From: Nitratifractor sp.
GTDB taxonomy: Bacteria > Campylobacterota > Campylobacteria > Campylobacterales > Sulfurovaceae
NCBI GenBank assembly: GCA_015485845.1
Contig: WFSU01000127.1
Location: 1 to 8,871, forward strand
Reading direction: 5' to 3'
DNA: 8,871 bases
Within the stretch, counting starts at the first letter, position 1. Every line of letters begins with the position of its first letter. Position numbers and translations under genes: made by a program. This document shows positions 1-6,545 of this stretch, one piece after another. The notes below the pieces were generated by a model, which saw only the letters and a list, made by a program, of their open reading frames with translations, did not search any database and had not been told where the DNA came from.

Positions 1-14
1 AACAAATACAGCAT
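1..14 (-). CDS. 5' end of a downstream gene, cut by the window edge (possible PIN-like partner of the ImmA protein)
   Basis: Only the first four complete codons are visible: an ATG at 14-12 followed by codons for Leu-Tyr-Leu. The ATG shares its A with the TGA stop of the ImmA/IrrE-type gene (TGATG), a classic re-initiation junction, so a real coupled gene is likely. Known: XRE-ImmA/IrrE proteins of this architecture are often followed by a small PIN-like (DUF4411) protein whose N-terminus is a hydrophobic strand before an Asp. The visible Met-Leu-Tyr-Leu would fit such a strand, but four residues cannot prove a family. The product name is therefore inference from context. Confidence 0.5.
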
Positions 15-1171
15 CAGCCAACTCCCAATTCTTTTGCATAGTTCTCAAACGTTTTCGTAGATTTGATATTGAGCAGTTTCATAGCATCACGATAGAGGAG
101 CTTCCCTTCCAAAGTCGCCTCTACCACCGCAGCAGAAAATCGTTTACTCTCTTTTGCCGGCTTGGTATTGTAATAGTTTCCGCCGCTGTTCTTTTGTTGT
201 TCTTTTATCTTGTTCCACTCTTCCATAAGAAAATCATACTGTTTTTTATAAGCACTATAGTCGATATACCGCAAATCATAAGCCCGTTTCAACACGACAA
301 AATCACTGACATGATAGCGAGCCGCAATGTGCTTGCAGTTTTCTAAAATCTGCTTATGAGAATCCCAGAGCTTTGTCATCTCTTCTTCCGGCACCAGCAT
401 TTCGGCAGCAACACTGTTGCAATATTTTTCTATCTGTTCTTCGTGCCTTGCAAGAAAATCCAAATCAGATATACCGCTCTCCCCTATCCAAATATGCACC
501 AGCTCATGTGCCAGGGTAAACACTTGTGCACTTCGGGAATCGGCGCTGTTGAGAAATATGAGTGGCGCATAGTCGTCGGCGATCGCCAGTCCTCTCAGCT
601 CTTCTACTCGGATAGTATGCTGCGTGGCGCTGCCTGCGTAGCTGCTACGCATCACCATGATGCCGATATCCTCTACACTTCTGCTCATTTCATAGATAAA
701 GTCCTCTTTTGTTCTGCTTTTTTCAAAGGCATTTTGCCATTGTGTTGTTTCTTTGATCGCCTGTGCCAGTGTGACGGCAGGAGTAGATGCCGATGCACTC
801 CCAACAAACGGAAGGGGCTCATATCCGTTATCGACCCGATATTCCCGATACCAGCGTTGTTTGCGGTCGAGGTCAAAGATCAGTTCGGTCAGATAGGGAG
901 AGATGTGATAGGTGGGTTCGTTTTTTATCGTTCTGAAATCGGGAATCGGAAGTTGTTCATCGGGGGGCTCAGACAAGAAAAGATACCCAAATGGTATGTG
1001 GAGTTTTTCGGCAAGATTCTGTGCCTGTTTGAAGGTGGGTCTGGCTTCTCCGTTGAGCCATTTTTCTATTTTGTCTGCACTGACAGAGAGTTTTTGGGAT
1101 AAGACTTCGATACGGATCTGCGCGCGGGCTATCGCCCATTGCAGTATATCATGCTGGATCATCGCCTGCAT
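14..1171 (-). CDS. XRE-family HTH / ImmA-IrrE-type zinc metallopeptidase
   Basis: This is a cytoplasmic protein of about 385 residues with two recognisable parts. Residues about 10-65 form a helix-turn-helix of the XRE/Cro type (recognition region near SADKIEKWLNGEARPTF, followed by the typical PFGYLFLSEPP). Residues about 165-300 form an ImmA/IrrE-like peptidase with the HEXXH motif HELVH (about 222-226) and a downstream Glu in VAAEMLVP (about 257) as the probable third zinc ligand. The C-terminal stretch with GGNYYNT and LEGKLLYRDAMKLLNIKS is characteristic of this subgroup. Known members cleave or control repressors and often pair with a small downstream toxin-like gene; here the next gene overlaps by one base. 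The ATG at 1171 is chosen; a GTG directly upstream (1174) is equally well placed behind the GGAG at 1184-1181. It has its own promoter. The 387-codon length is normal and nothing is broken. The target protein is unknown. Confidence 0.9.
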   Translation of the reverse strand: MQAMIQHDILQWAIARAQIRIEVLSQKLSVSADKIEKWLNGEARPTFKQAQNLAEKLHIPFGYLFLSEPPDEQLPIPDFRTIKNEPTYHISPYLTELIFDLDRKQRWYREYRVDNGYEPLPFVGSASASTPAVTLAQAIKETTQWQNAFEKSRTKEDFIYEMSRSVEDIGIMVMRSSYAGSATQHTIRVEELRGLAIADDYAPLIFLNSADSRSAQVFTLAHELVHIWIGESGISDLDFLARHEEQIEKYCNSVAAEMLVPEEEMTKLWDSHKQILENCKHIAARYHVSDFVVLKRAYDLRYIDYSAYKKQYDFLMEEWNKIKEQQKNSGGNYYNTKPAKESKRFSAAVVEATLEGKLLYRDAMKLLNIKSTKTFENYAKELGVG

Positions 1172-1180
1172 CACCGTATT

Positions 1181-1190
1181 CTCCCTTCTC
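1181..1190 (-). promoter_or_regulatory. Shine-Dalgarno of the ImmA-type gene (start-deciding)
   Basis: On the minus strand this reads GAGAAGGGAG. The GGAG core is 6 nt from a GTG (1174) and 9 nt from an ATG (1171), so both starts are usable. A third possible ATG (1162) is too far away at 18 nt. Confidence 0.7.
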
Positions 1191-1199
1191 GTTTTGATA

Positions 1200-1208
1200 A
1201 TTATAGCA
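1200..1208 (-). promoter_or_regulatory. Extended -10 promoter of the ImmA-type gene
   Basis: The minus strand reads TGCTATAAT, a perfect -10 hexamer with the TGn extension. No good -35 hexamer lies 16-18 nt upstream, as is common for extended -10 promoters. Transcription would start near 1193, giving a leader of roughly 20 nt that contains the Shine-Dalgarno. The promoter lies in the 88-nt gap after the SEC-C gene and gives the ImmA pair expression independent of the hsd operon. No terminator is seen between SEC-C and this promoter, so read-through from the operon is also expected. Confidence 0.7.
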
Positions 1209-1241
1209 TTCGCACATTAAACTGGCTGCGGGAATACTATA
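1202..1241. promoter_or_regulatory. Inverted repeat spanning the ImmA promoter, candidate operator
   Basis: The half-sites tatagcattc (1202-1211) and gaatactata (1232-1241) are inverted copies matching at 9 of 10 positions, with partial symmetry reaching into the 20-bp spacer (atagcattcgcac against gcgggaatactat, 10 of 13). One half-site covers most of the -10 hexamer. Half-site centres are 30 bp apart, close to three helical turns. A repressor bound here would block the polymerase. The obvious candidate is the helix-turn-helix of the gene it precedes, by analogy with other XRE regulators. Binding is inference. Confidence 0.45.
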
Positions 1242-1259
1242 TTCTCAACGTTTCCTTCA

Positions 1260-2138
1260 CTACTTATTCATACAACACTTCTTATATTTCTTCCCGCTGC
1301 CGCAGGGGCAGGGATCGTTTCTCCCTACCTTTTTTTCGGTATGGACAAAAGGGATCCGCTCCGGTTCGTCATCCTCGATGGTGCCGCCAATCCTCTCGAT
1401 CACTTCGTTCCACATCTTCTGCGATTCGGTCAGTTCACGCTTGGTCTCGCGCCGGGTTCTCATGCCAAAGGCTATCTCCACATCTTCGAGATCACCGAGG
1501 TGCTCCAGATCGACAAGCCGACGATCATAACATGCGGCGATAGCCTCATAATGTTCTACGAGATGATGGTCGGTACAGATACCGATACCAAAGGTAATGA
1601 GCACAGGAGTCCTGGATGTCGCAAACAGTCGTGCCAGCATTTCGTTGACCTCGCTCGTGGAGACTTCTCCATGGTCGAGCATGTCCCGGACGAGCTCCAG
1701 ATACTCTACCCGGATCCACTCGTTGAGACTCTCATCCTCTATGATGGTCACGGCTTCGGCATACATGCCGGAGCGGTACGGCGCCATCAGTCCACGAAAT
1801 TCCACCAGTATCCAATCATCAAAAAGCGGATCACCGAGCGATAAAATCTTTTGAGTAAACCACTCTTTGGCTTCAGGCGCTTTGAGTTCACTCAGAGCTT
1901 TCCAAGCGTGGATAACACCAAAAAACTCTGTCGCCTCATCATCACCCCCATCACCGAAATCATAGTGATAGATATCGTCATCATCCGCCAACTGCATCAA
2001 CTGCGGTATGTCGCTCTCGTCCAGTCCTATATCGTCCCGGTAGGACAATGGTTGTCTCGTATGGGTCATCGGACGACCAAGTGTCAGGAGCTTGGCGACG
2101 TTGCCGGTGTATTTTTGGGTGAGTGCTTTGATGGTCAT
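1260..2138 (-). CDS. SEC-C motif protein with helical-repeat-like body, function unknown
   Basis: The product has 292 residues. The clear element is a C-terminal SEC-C zinc-binding motif (residues 271-289, VGRNDPCPCGSGKKYKKCC) with the Cys pairs 277/279 and 288/289. Known: the same motif closes SecA proteins and many standalone proteins, where it mediates contact with ribosomes or other partners. Residues about 40-200 are acidic and look like stacked helices (a HEAT-like or DUF1186-like arrangement), a weak resemblance judged by eye. No signal peptide or membrane segment is seen, so it is probably cytoplasmic. Its ATG lies inside the stop of the AlbA_2 gene (ATGA, 4-nt overlap), preceded by a GGAG 8 nt upstream, so the two are probably translationally coupled and functionally linked. 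The gene ends with adjacent TAG and TGA triplets. A role in the restriction operon is inferred from position only. Confidence 0.8.
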   Translation of the reverse strand: MTIKALTQKYTGNVAKLLTLGRPMTHTRQPLSYRDDIGLDESDIPQLMQLADDDDIYHYDFGDGGDDEATEFFGVIHAWKALSELKAPEAKEWFTQKILSLGDPLFDDWILVEFRGLMAPYRSGMYAEAVTIIEDESLNEWIRVEYLELVRDMLDHGEVSTSEVNEMLARLFATSRTPVLITFGIGICTDHHLVEHYEAIAACYDRRLVDLEHLGDLEDVEIAFGMRTRRETKRELTESQKMWNEVIERIGGTIEDDEPERIPFVHTEKKVGRNDPCPCGSGKKYKKCCMNK

Positions 2139-3655
2139 GGGGTTGTCTCCGTTGTTGAGTGTAGGATATAGTGTGTACTTCGTCCTTTTCCCACTCTTCT
2201 TATGTAGTTCTGCTCGGCCAATGTATTGAAAATTTCTTTCATCTTTGTTTCACTTACCTTCAGTAACTTAATCGCTTCTCTGCGTGTAATGGTTTCTCTC
2301 TCGTTGAGGTAAAGTAGTATCTTTTTTTCCTCATGATCTAATCGGTCGTAATCGGTCGTAATCGGTCGTAATCGGTCGGGAGAATACAAGTCATCAGAGG
2401 AAACATATACCTCGGAAATCTCTCGTACGGGCAAAATCACCAAGAAATAACTCCTGTCATCATCCATCTCAAAGAGAGGCTCATCCGATCCATTGTTTCG
2501 CATCGCTCTTTTGATTTTGGGGATTCCTGTACCTTTTCCTTCTGTAAGATGCAATTCTTTGAGGAAGTCACCCACACGACGATTCAAATACTTCATGGTG
2601 ACGATTCGCTCTTTTTTGAAATCCTCTTTGACGATTGGAGGCATGGCTCCCCCATGGGAAATGATCTCTATTTTGTCGGAGAGTACATTCACCTTGATCG
2701 GCTCTCGCTCCTCATAATTCTTGTGATAAACGGCATTTGCCAAAGCCTCCTCAACTGCCTGAAAGGGATAATTGTAAAAGCGCAAAGCTTCTGCCTGTCC
2801 TTCGACTTTTTGCACATGCTCTTGTATCACTTGTGAATCGATATACGAAAGAGCCTGCTTGAGCTGCCTGTGTATCGGCCCTTTGAAAACCCTTTCGGAA
2901 AACGTATCGCCGATGTCATCATGGTAGATGTTGACTTCTATCCATGTATAAGGGAAAAACGTTTCAGGATGCTCGGAGAAAAAGAGCAATCCTGCATTGA
3001 CAGGTCTCAGATACTCACTCGACCCCCTCGCGATCTGCATAGCACGAACCAACTCTTCAAACGGCATCGTCCCGGCACTTTTGAAGAGATCGCTCTTGAC
3101 TTCCTGCAAAAAGATACGAATCTCTGCCAGCGATAGATCGTCAATACTCGCATGATGATTGATGCGGTCGTCAAAAGGGATTTTCGCTGCCAGTTGCATC
3201 AGCTGCTGCTCTTCCTGACTGTTTGCTTTTGCTGTAGAAGAACCGCGACGGACATAGTAGAGTCGCTCGGAACCTTTGGCGAGATTTCGTGATGCTTTGT
3301 AAGGTCTCGTCTCTCCACCGGGTGCCCATACGACCAGGATATGCTTGCCGTCTATCTCGTACGGTGCGACTACGGGTGTATACGCCGGGACGATCTTCTG
3401 GCAGAGGCGATGGAGGTCAAGCTGCATTGTATCCAAGTCATCGACCTCTATCCCTTTGGGCGGCAAAAGCGCTCGACCATTCTCTTCTGCTATCCCGATG
3501 ACAAGATACCCGCCACCCCAGTTGTTCACATCGTTGGCAAAGGCACAGAGGGTATGCAAGATGCTCTCAGGGTTCCAGCCCTCTTTGAATTCGATACGCT
3601 CCCACTCTACGGTGGAGCCGTGGATGAGTTCGTGGATGTTTATGGGGAGTGGCAT
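2135..3655 (-). CDS. AlbA_2 (Schlafen-type) putative ATP-binding transcriptional regulator / R-M accessory protein
   Basis: The product has 506 residues. Residues about 15-140 match the AlbA_2 (Schlafen AlbA-like) nucleic-acid-binding fold, with IEFKEG, CAFANDVNNWGGGYLVIGI and YYVRRGSS. Residues about 295-410 form a GHKL-type ATP-binding region (HATPase_c_4 type): an N-box EEALANAVYHKNY (302-314), a short ISHGG element (332-336) and a glycine-rich EGKGTGIPKI (372-381). Residues about 440-500 form a winged helix (EEKKILLYLNERETITRREAIKLLKVSE and following). Known: this architecture (COG2865) is often mislabelled RecG-like and is frequently found inside type I R-M loci; its activity there is poorly defined. 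The ATG overlaps the hsdS stop (TAATG), with GGAG 7 nt upstream. Residues 426-439 are encoded by a perfect 10-bp tandem repeat, so the reading frame is prone to slippage just before the winged helix. As sequenced, the gene is in frame and complete. Confidence 0.88.
   Translation of the reverse strand: MPLPINIHELIHGSTVEWERIEFKEGWNPESILHTLCAFANDVNNWGGGYLVIGIAEENGRALLPPKGIEVDDLDTMQLDLHRLCQKIVPAYTPVVAPYEIDGKHILVVWAPGGETRPYKASRNLAKGSERLYYVRRGSSTAKANSQEEQQLMQLAAKIPFDDRINHHASIDDLSLAEIRIFLQEVKSDLFKSAGTMPFEELVRAMQIARGSSEYLRPVNAGLLFFSEHPETFFPYTWIEVNIYHDDIGDTFSERVFKGPIHRQLKQALSYIDSQVIQEHVQKVEGQAEALRFYNYPFQAVEEALANAVYHKNYEEREPIKVNVLSDKIEIISHGGAMPPIVKEDFKKERIVTMKYLNRRVGDFLKELHLTEGKGTGIPKIKRAMRNNGSDEPLFEMDDDRSYFLVILPVREISEVYVSSDDLYSPDRLRPITTDYDRLDHEEKKILLYLNERETITRREAIKLLKVSETKMKEIFNTLAEQNYIRRVGKGRSTHYILHSTTETTP
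2339..2378. repeat. Four perfect tandem copies of a 10-bp unit inside the AlbA_2 gene
   Basis: The + strand unit taatcggtcg is repeated four times without mismatch (minus-strand unit CGACCGATTA). It encodes DRLRPITTDYDRL because the 10-bp unit cycles through all three frames, each of them open. The unit is not a multiple of three, so a change of one copy shifts the frame. By direct reading, three copies place a TAG in place of residue 436, and five copies place a TGA after residue 444. The sequenced four-copy state (like one copy) keeps the frame. The repeat lies in the linker between the ATP-binding region and the winged helix. Confidence 0.95.
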
Positions 3656-4932
3656 TATCGTGTCTCCATTTTGATCTTCGACACATCCAACTCCCCTGAG
3701 AGAAGTTGTGGGAGGAGGGTGTCTCGGGTTTTTTGAAGGGTTTCCGTTTCATCTGATAGTTGCCGAATCTTAGCAAACATCGGTGCAATAAGTTTTGAAT
3801 ATACAGTGTACAGTTTATCCCCTGGGTTTATAATGGGAATCTTCTTTAAGTTCGTTTGATTGATTTTTGGCTGAACTGCTCCGGTTACAAACCTATTTAC
3901 ATTTTGCTTTAGTAATGCTATGTATATTGCTTCTGTAGATAGGGTTGATTTGCTTTTCAGTACATGTGCATGGTTGTTAACCCAAGCTTTCCCCCAGATA
4001 TACTGCATAAAAGGTGTCCCGTCATCTCTGACCACAGAACCATCTTCACCCACTAAGGTCAAAGGCTCATCAAATAGATAATTATCTACATAATCCATTA
4101 TACTTGTGGCACCGTAATAGGGGACATCGCCTTGTCTTTTTGCTCTCTCACCTTTTGATAATGGTATTCTTTTAGAATCCAAAATTTCCACAAAACTACT
4201 AAGATAATCATTCCTCCACCCCGCCGGAATCATCCCCATCTCACTCTCCACAAACGCACTTGGAAACAGATCGAGCATCTCCCTCGAGATGCCCAGCTCG
4301 GCGGCAGCGGTCTCCAGCTCTGCCTCGCTCTTCGCCTGAGCTTTGGCATCCACCGGATCAAAATCCACAAACCACGACTTGAAGATCGCCTGAGCCATCG
4401 CTTCGAGTGTTGCGTTCATCTTGCGGTTGAGTTCGATTTTGTCGTCGAGGGTTGAGAGGATGTGGGCTATTTTCTTTTGGGTTGGGAGGGGTGGTAACTC
4501 AACTTCCATATCTGCTATAACCGATGGCTTAATTGAAGGATATGCTGTGGTACTTCCTTCTGCAATAATAGATAGGTAGTCTGTAGTTTTATTCAAAGAT
4601 AAATAAGAGTATAAATATCTAGGTTCTACAATGTTATCATTGCATCTAATAACAGCAAACCCAGTAGAAACAATAAGATTATCATCGGGCTTTTCAATAA
4701 AACCAAAATGCTTAAGATTAGGTCTTACAGTAGAAATAATAATATCTTTGTCTCTAACTATCCTTTTTGCTCTACTTGGTGCTTTTGTAGCTTCTAATAT
4801 TTCAGGTTCATCAAACCTATTCTCAGTGACAGATGATGTGTCAAGATATTTTATTGGACTTAATGAATGATTCTTTTTAAGACTTTCTGAATTAATTTCA
4901 GCAATATCTCCAACAAGAAATTTAGACCTCAT
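3655..4932 (-). CDS. hsdS: Type I restriction-modification specificity subunit HsdS
   Basis: The product has 425 residues with the usual two-halves plan of HsdS. Residues 1-143 are target-recognition domain 1. Residues about 145-230 are the central conserved helix region (LPPLPTQKKIAHILSTLDDKIELNRKMNATLEAMAQAIFKSWFVDFDPV). Residues about 237-368 are target-recognition domain 2, with WGKAWVNNHAHVL. Residues about 370-425 are the distal conserved helix (ETLQKTRDTLLPQLLSGELDV). In a type I enzyme, each domain reads one half of a bipartite DNA site and the helices act as a ruler docking two HsdM subunits. The ATG at 4932 overlaps the hsdM stop by 11 nt and is preferred over a TTG two codons upstream; a GGGG lies 7 nt before it. 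Both recognition domains are AT-rich while the central region is GC-rich, the expected sign of domain swapping. The gene is intact. The recognised DNA site cannot be deduced. Confidence 0.95.
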   Translation of the reverse strand: MRSKFLVGDIAEINSESLKKNHSLSPIKYLDTSSVTENRFDEPEILEATKAPSRAKRIVRDKDIIISTVRPNLKHFGFIEKPDDNLIVSTGFAVIRCNDNIVEPRYLYSYLSLNKTTDYLSIIAEGSTTAYPSIKPSVIADMEVELPPLPTQKKIAHILSTLDDKIELNRKMNATLEAMAQAIFKSWFVDFDPVDAKAQAKSEAELETAAAELGISREMLDLFPSAFVESEMGMIPAGWRNDYLSSFVEILDSKRIPLSKGERAKRQGDVPYYGATSIMDYVDNYLFDEPLTLVGEDGSVVRDDGTPFMQYIWGKAWVNNHAHVLKSKSTLSTEAIYIALLKQNVNRFVTGAVQPKINQTNLKKIPIINPGDKLYTVYSKLIAPMFAKIRQLSDETETLQKTRDTLLPQLLSGELDVSKIKMETR

Positions 4933-6511
4933 ACCCAAGCCCCGCCAAATTCTTCCTAATCTCCTGCTCCAACCGAGCCGACTCCGCGAACTGCTCCCTC
5001 AGCGTCGCCGTCAATGCCATCATCTTCTCCCCAAATGGCACCCCATCGTCCTCCTCTTCGGCTACACCCACATAGCGTCCGGGGGTGAGGACATACTCCT
5101 GCCGGGCGATCTCTTCGGTCGTCGCGGCGTAGTATGCCCCCGGCTCATCGACATCCTCCCCTCTCCTGAACGCATGAAATGTATCGGCGATCCCTCGGGT
5201 ATCGGCATCGTCAAACGCTCGCTGTTTGCGGTCGATCATGTGCCCCACTTCGCGGGCATCGATGAAGAGGGTTTTCCCTGTTTGGGGTTTGTTGCGATTT
5301 AGGATCCAAATACTCGCGGGGATCTGTGTGTTGGCGAACAGTTGCGATGGCAGAGCGACGATCGCTTCTACTAAATCTTTTTCGATAATCTTTTTGCGAA
5401 TATCTCCTTCGCCGCCGGTGGTGGTGCTCAGGCTTCCGTTGGCAAGGACGAGCCCCACGACACCGCTCGGGCTTGTGTGGTGGAGCATGTGGGACATCCA
5501 GGCGTAGTTGCCGTTGCCTTTGGGTGGTGTGCCGTACTGCCAGCGGGCATCCCCCTCGAGGCTCGCATCCCACCACTCGTCCTGGTTAAACGGAGGATTG
5601 GCGAGGACAAAATCGGCTCGCAGATCGGGGTGCTGATCCCGGGTGAAAGTATCGGCCGGTTCTTTGCCGAAGTCGAAGTCGATCCCACGGATCGCCATGT
5701 TCATCGCCGCGAGCCGCCAGGTGGTCGGGTTGGACTCCTGACCGTACACGGAGATATCCTTGATCCTTCCGCTGTGCTCCTCGATAAACTTCTCACTCGA
5801 GATAAAAAACCCGCCGCTCCCCATCGCCGGGTCATACACCCTCCCCCGGTACGGCTCCACCATCTCGACGATGAGGTTGACGATCGATTTGGGGGTGTAG
5901 AACTGCCCGCCTTTTTTGCCCTCGGCAGCGGCAAACTGACCGAGGAAGTATTCGTAGACATGACCGAGGATATCTTTGGCTTTTAGTGTGTCATGGGAAA
6001 AAGGGATCGTCGCTATGAGGTCGAGCAGGTCGGCAAGCTTGTTCTGCTCGATCTGGAGCTGGGCGTAGTTTTTGTTGAGGATACGCTTGAGCTTGGGGTT
6101 CTCCTTTTCGATCAGCTCCATGGTGTCATCGAGCATCTTCCCTGCCCCTTTGAACTCACCGCCAAGCGGCAGTGTGGAACCCAGAGAGAGGCGGATGTTG
6201 TCCTGAAGATACTGCCACCGCGCCGCCGCCGGCACCCAGAAAACATTTTTCTCCGTGTAGTAGTCCCGATTCTCCAACTCCTCCTCGATGAAATCATCCG
6301 CATCCTCACCGAGATAGTAGTCATGCTCCGGATCACCAAACGCCGCCATCAACTCCTGCCGCCGCGTCTCGAAACTGTCCGAGACATACTTGACAAACAC
6401 CATCCCCAACACCACATGCTTATACACCGCCGCATCGAGAGATGGGAGGAGCTTGTTGGCGGATGTCCACAGTTTTTTTTCCAGATCGTGCAGGAAGGCT
6501 TGTTCGGTCAT
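4922..6511 (-). CDS. hsdM: Type I restriction-modification N6-adenine methyltransferase subunit HsdM
   Basis: The product has 529 residues, a normal length for HsdM. The helical N-terminal domain (about 1-165, starting EKKLWTSANKLLPSLDAAVYKHVVLGMVFVKYVS) is followed by the class gamma adenine-methyltransferase domain. That domain has GQFYTP (202-207), the AdoMet-binding motif I DPAMGSGGF (227-235) and the catalytic motif IV NPPF (305-308). It transfers a methyl group from S-adenosylmethionine to adenine N6 within the site chosen by HsdS, protecting host DNA. The ATG at 6511 has GAGG 7 nt upstream and lies 33 nt after the RhuM/Fic stop. The stop overlaps the hsdS start. The gene is noticeably GC-rich and carries a run of eight A (codons 11-13). 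All key residues are present, so it should be active. No hsdR is in the window. Confidence 0.97.
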   Translation of the reverse strand: MTEQAFLHDLEKKLWTSANKLLPSLDAAVYKHVVLGMVFVKYVSDSFETRRQELMAAFGDPEHDYYLGEDADDFIEEELENRDYYTEKNVFWVPAAARWQYLQDNIRLSLGSTLPLGGEFKGAGKMLDDTMELIEKENPKLKRILNKNYAQLQIEQNKLADLLDLIATIPFSHDTLKAKDILGHVYEYFLGQFAAAEGKKGGQFYTPKSIVNLIVEMVEPYRGRVYDPAMGSGGFFISSEKFIEEHSGRIKDISVYGQESNPTTWRLAAMNMAIRGIDFDFGKEPADTFTRDQHPDLRADFVLANPPFNQDEWWDASLEGDARWQYGTPPKGNGNYAWMSHMLHHTSPSGVVGLVLANGSLSTTTGGEGDIRKKIIEKDLVEAIVALPSQLFANTQIPASIWILNRNKPQTGKTLFIDAREVGHMIDRKQRAFDDADTRGIADTFHAFRRGEDVDEPGAYYAATTEEIARQEYVLTPGRYVGVAEEEDDGVPFGEKMMALTATLREQFAESARLEQEIRKNLAGLGYEV

Positions 6512-6532
6512 AGGTGATCCTCTGTTTGGGTG

Positions 6533-6545
6533 GGTTATTATAACC
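6533..6545. promoter_or_regulatory. 13-bp palindrome containing a minus-strand TATAAT upstream of hsdM
   Basis: The sequence ggttattataacc is perfectly palindromic around 6539 and contains TATAAT on the minus strand (6542-6537). It sits in the short gap before hsdM, ending at the last base of the RhuM/Fic stop codon. It could be an internal -10 element for hsdM, an operator, or both. No convincing -35 lies 16-18 nt upstream and the TG extension is absent, so promoter activity is uncertain. Confidence 0.35.

Noticed and set aside
356..1102. A 248-codon + strand open frame opposite the ImmA-type gene
   Set aside because: Cys- and Phe-rich translation with no recognisable domain. The minus strand carries a clear helix-turn-helix and HEXXH protein with its own promoter and Shine-Dalgarno.
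1175..1259. The inverted repeat after the SEC-C gene as a transcription terminator
   Set aside because: The loop would be 20 nt, the stem is AT-rich, and no T-run follows on the minus strand. Overlap with a consensus -10 box fits an operator better.
2339..2378. Reading the tandem decamers as a small CRISPR or iteron array
   Set aside because: There are no spacers between units, the units are only 10 bp, no Cas or replication gene is nearby, and the repeat lies inside an open coding frame.
2135..3655. Annotation of the AlbA_2 protein as a RecG-like helicase
   Set aside because: No Walker A/DEAD-box helicase motifs are present. The label comes from a frequent database misannotation of this family; the visible signatures are AlbA_2, a GHKL-type ATP site and a winged helix.
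6473..6480. Run of eight A (minus strand) in codons 11-13 of hsdM as a phase-variation tract
   Set aside because: The run is short, encodes ordinary Glu-Lys-Lys, and runs of A or T of this length are common. It is far weaker evidence than the decamer repeat.
5477..6517. Two long + strand open frames opposite hsdM
   Set aside because: Both are antisense shadows of the GC-rich hsdM coding sequence, with no domain and no start context.
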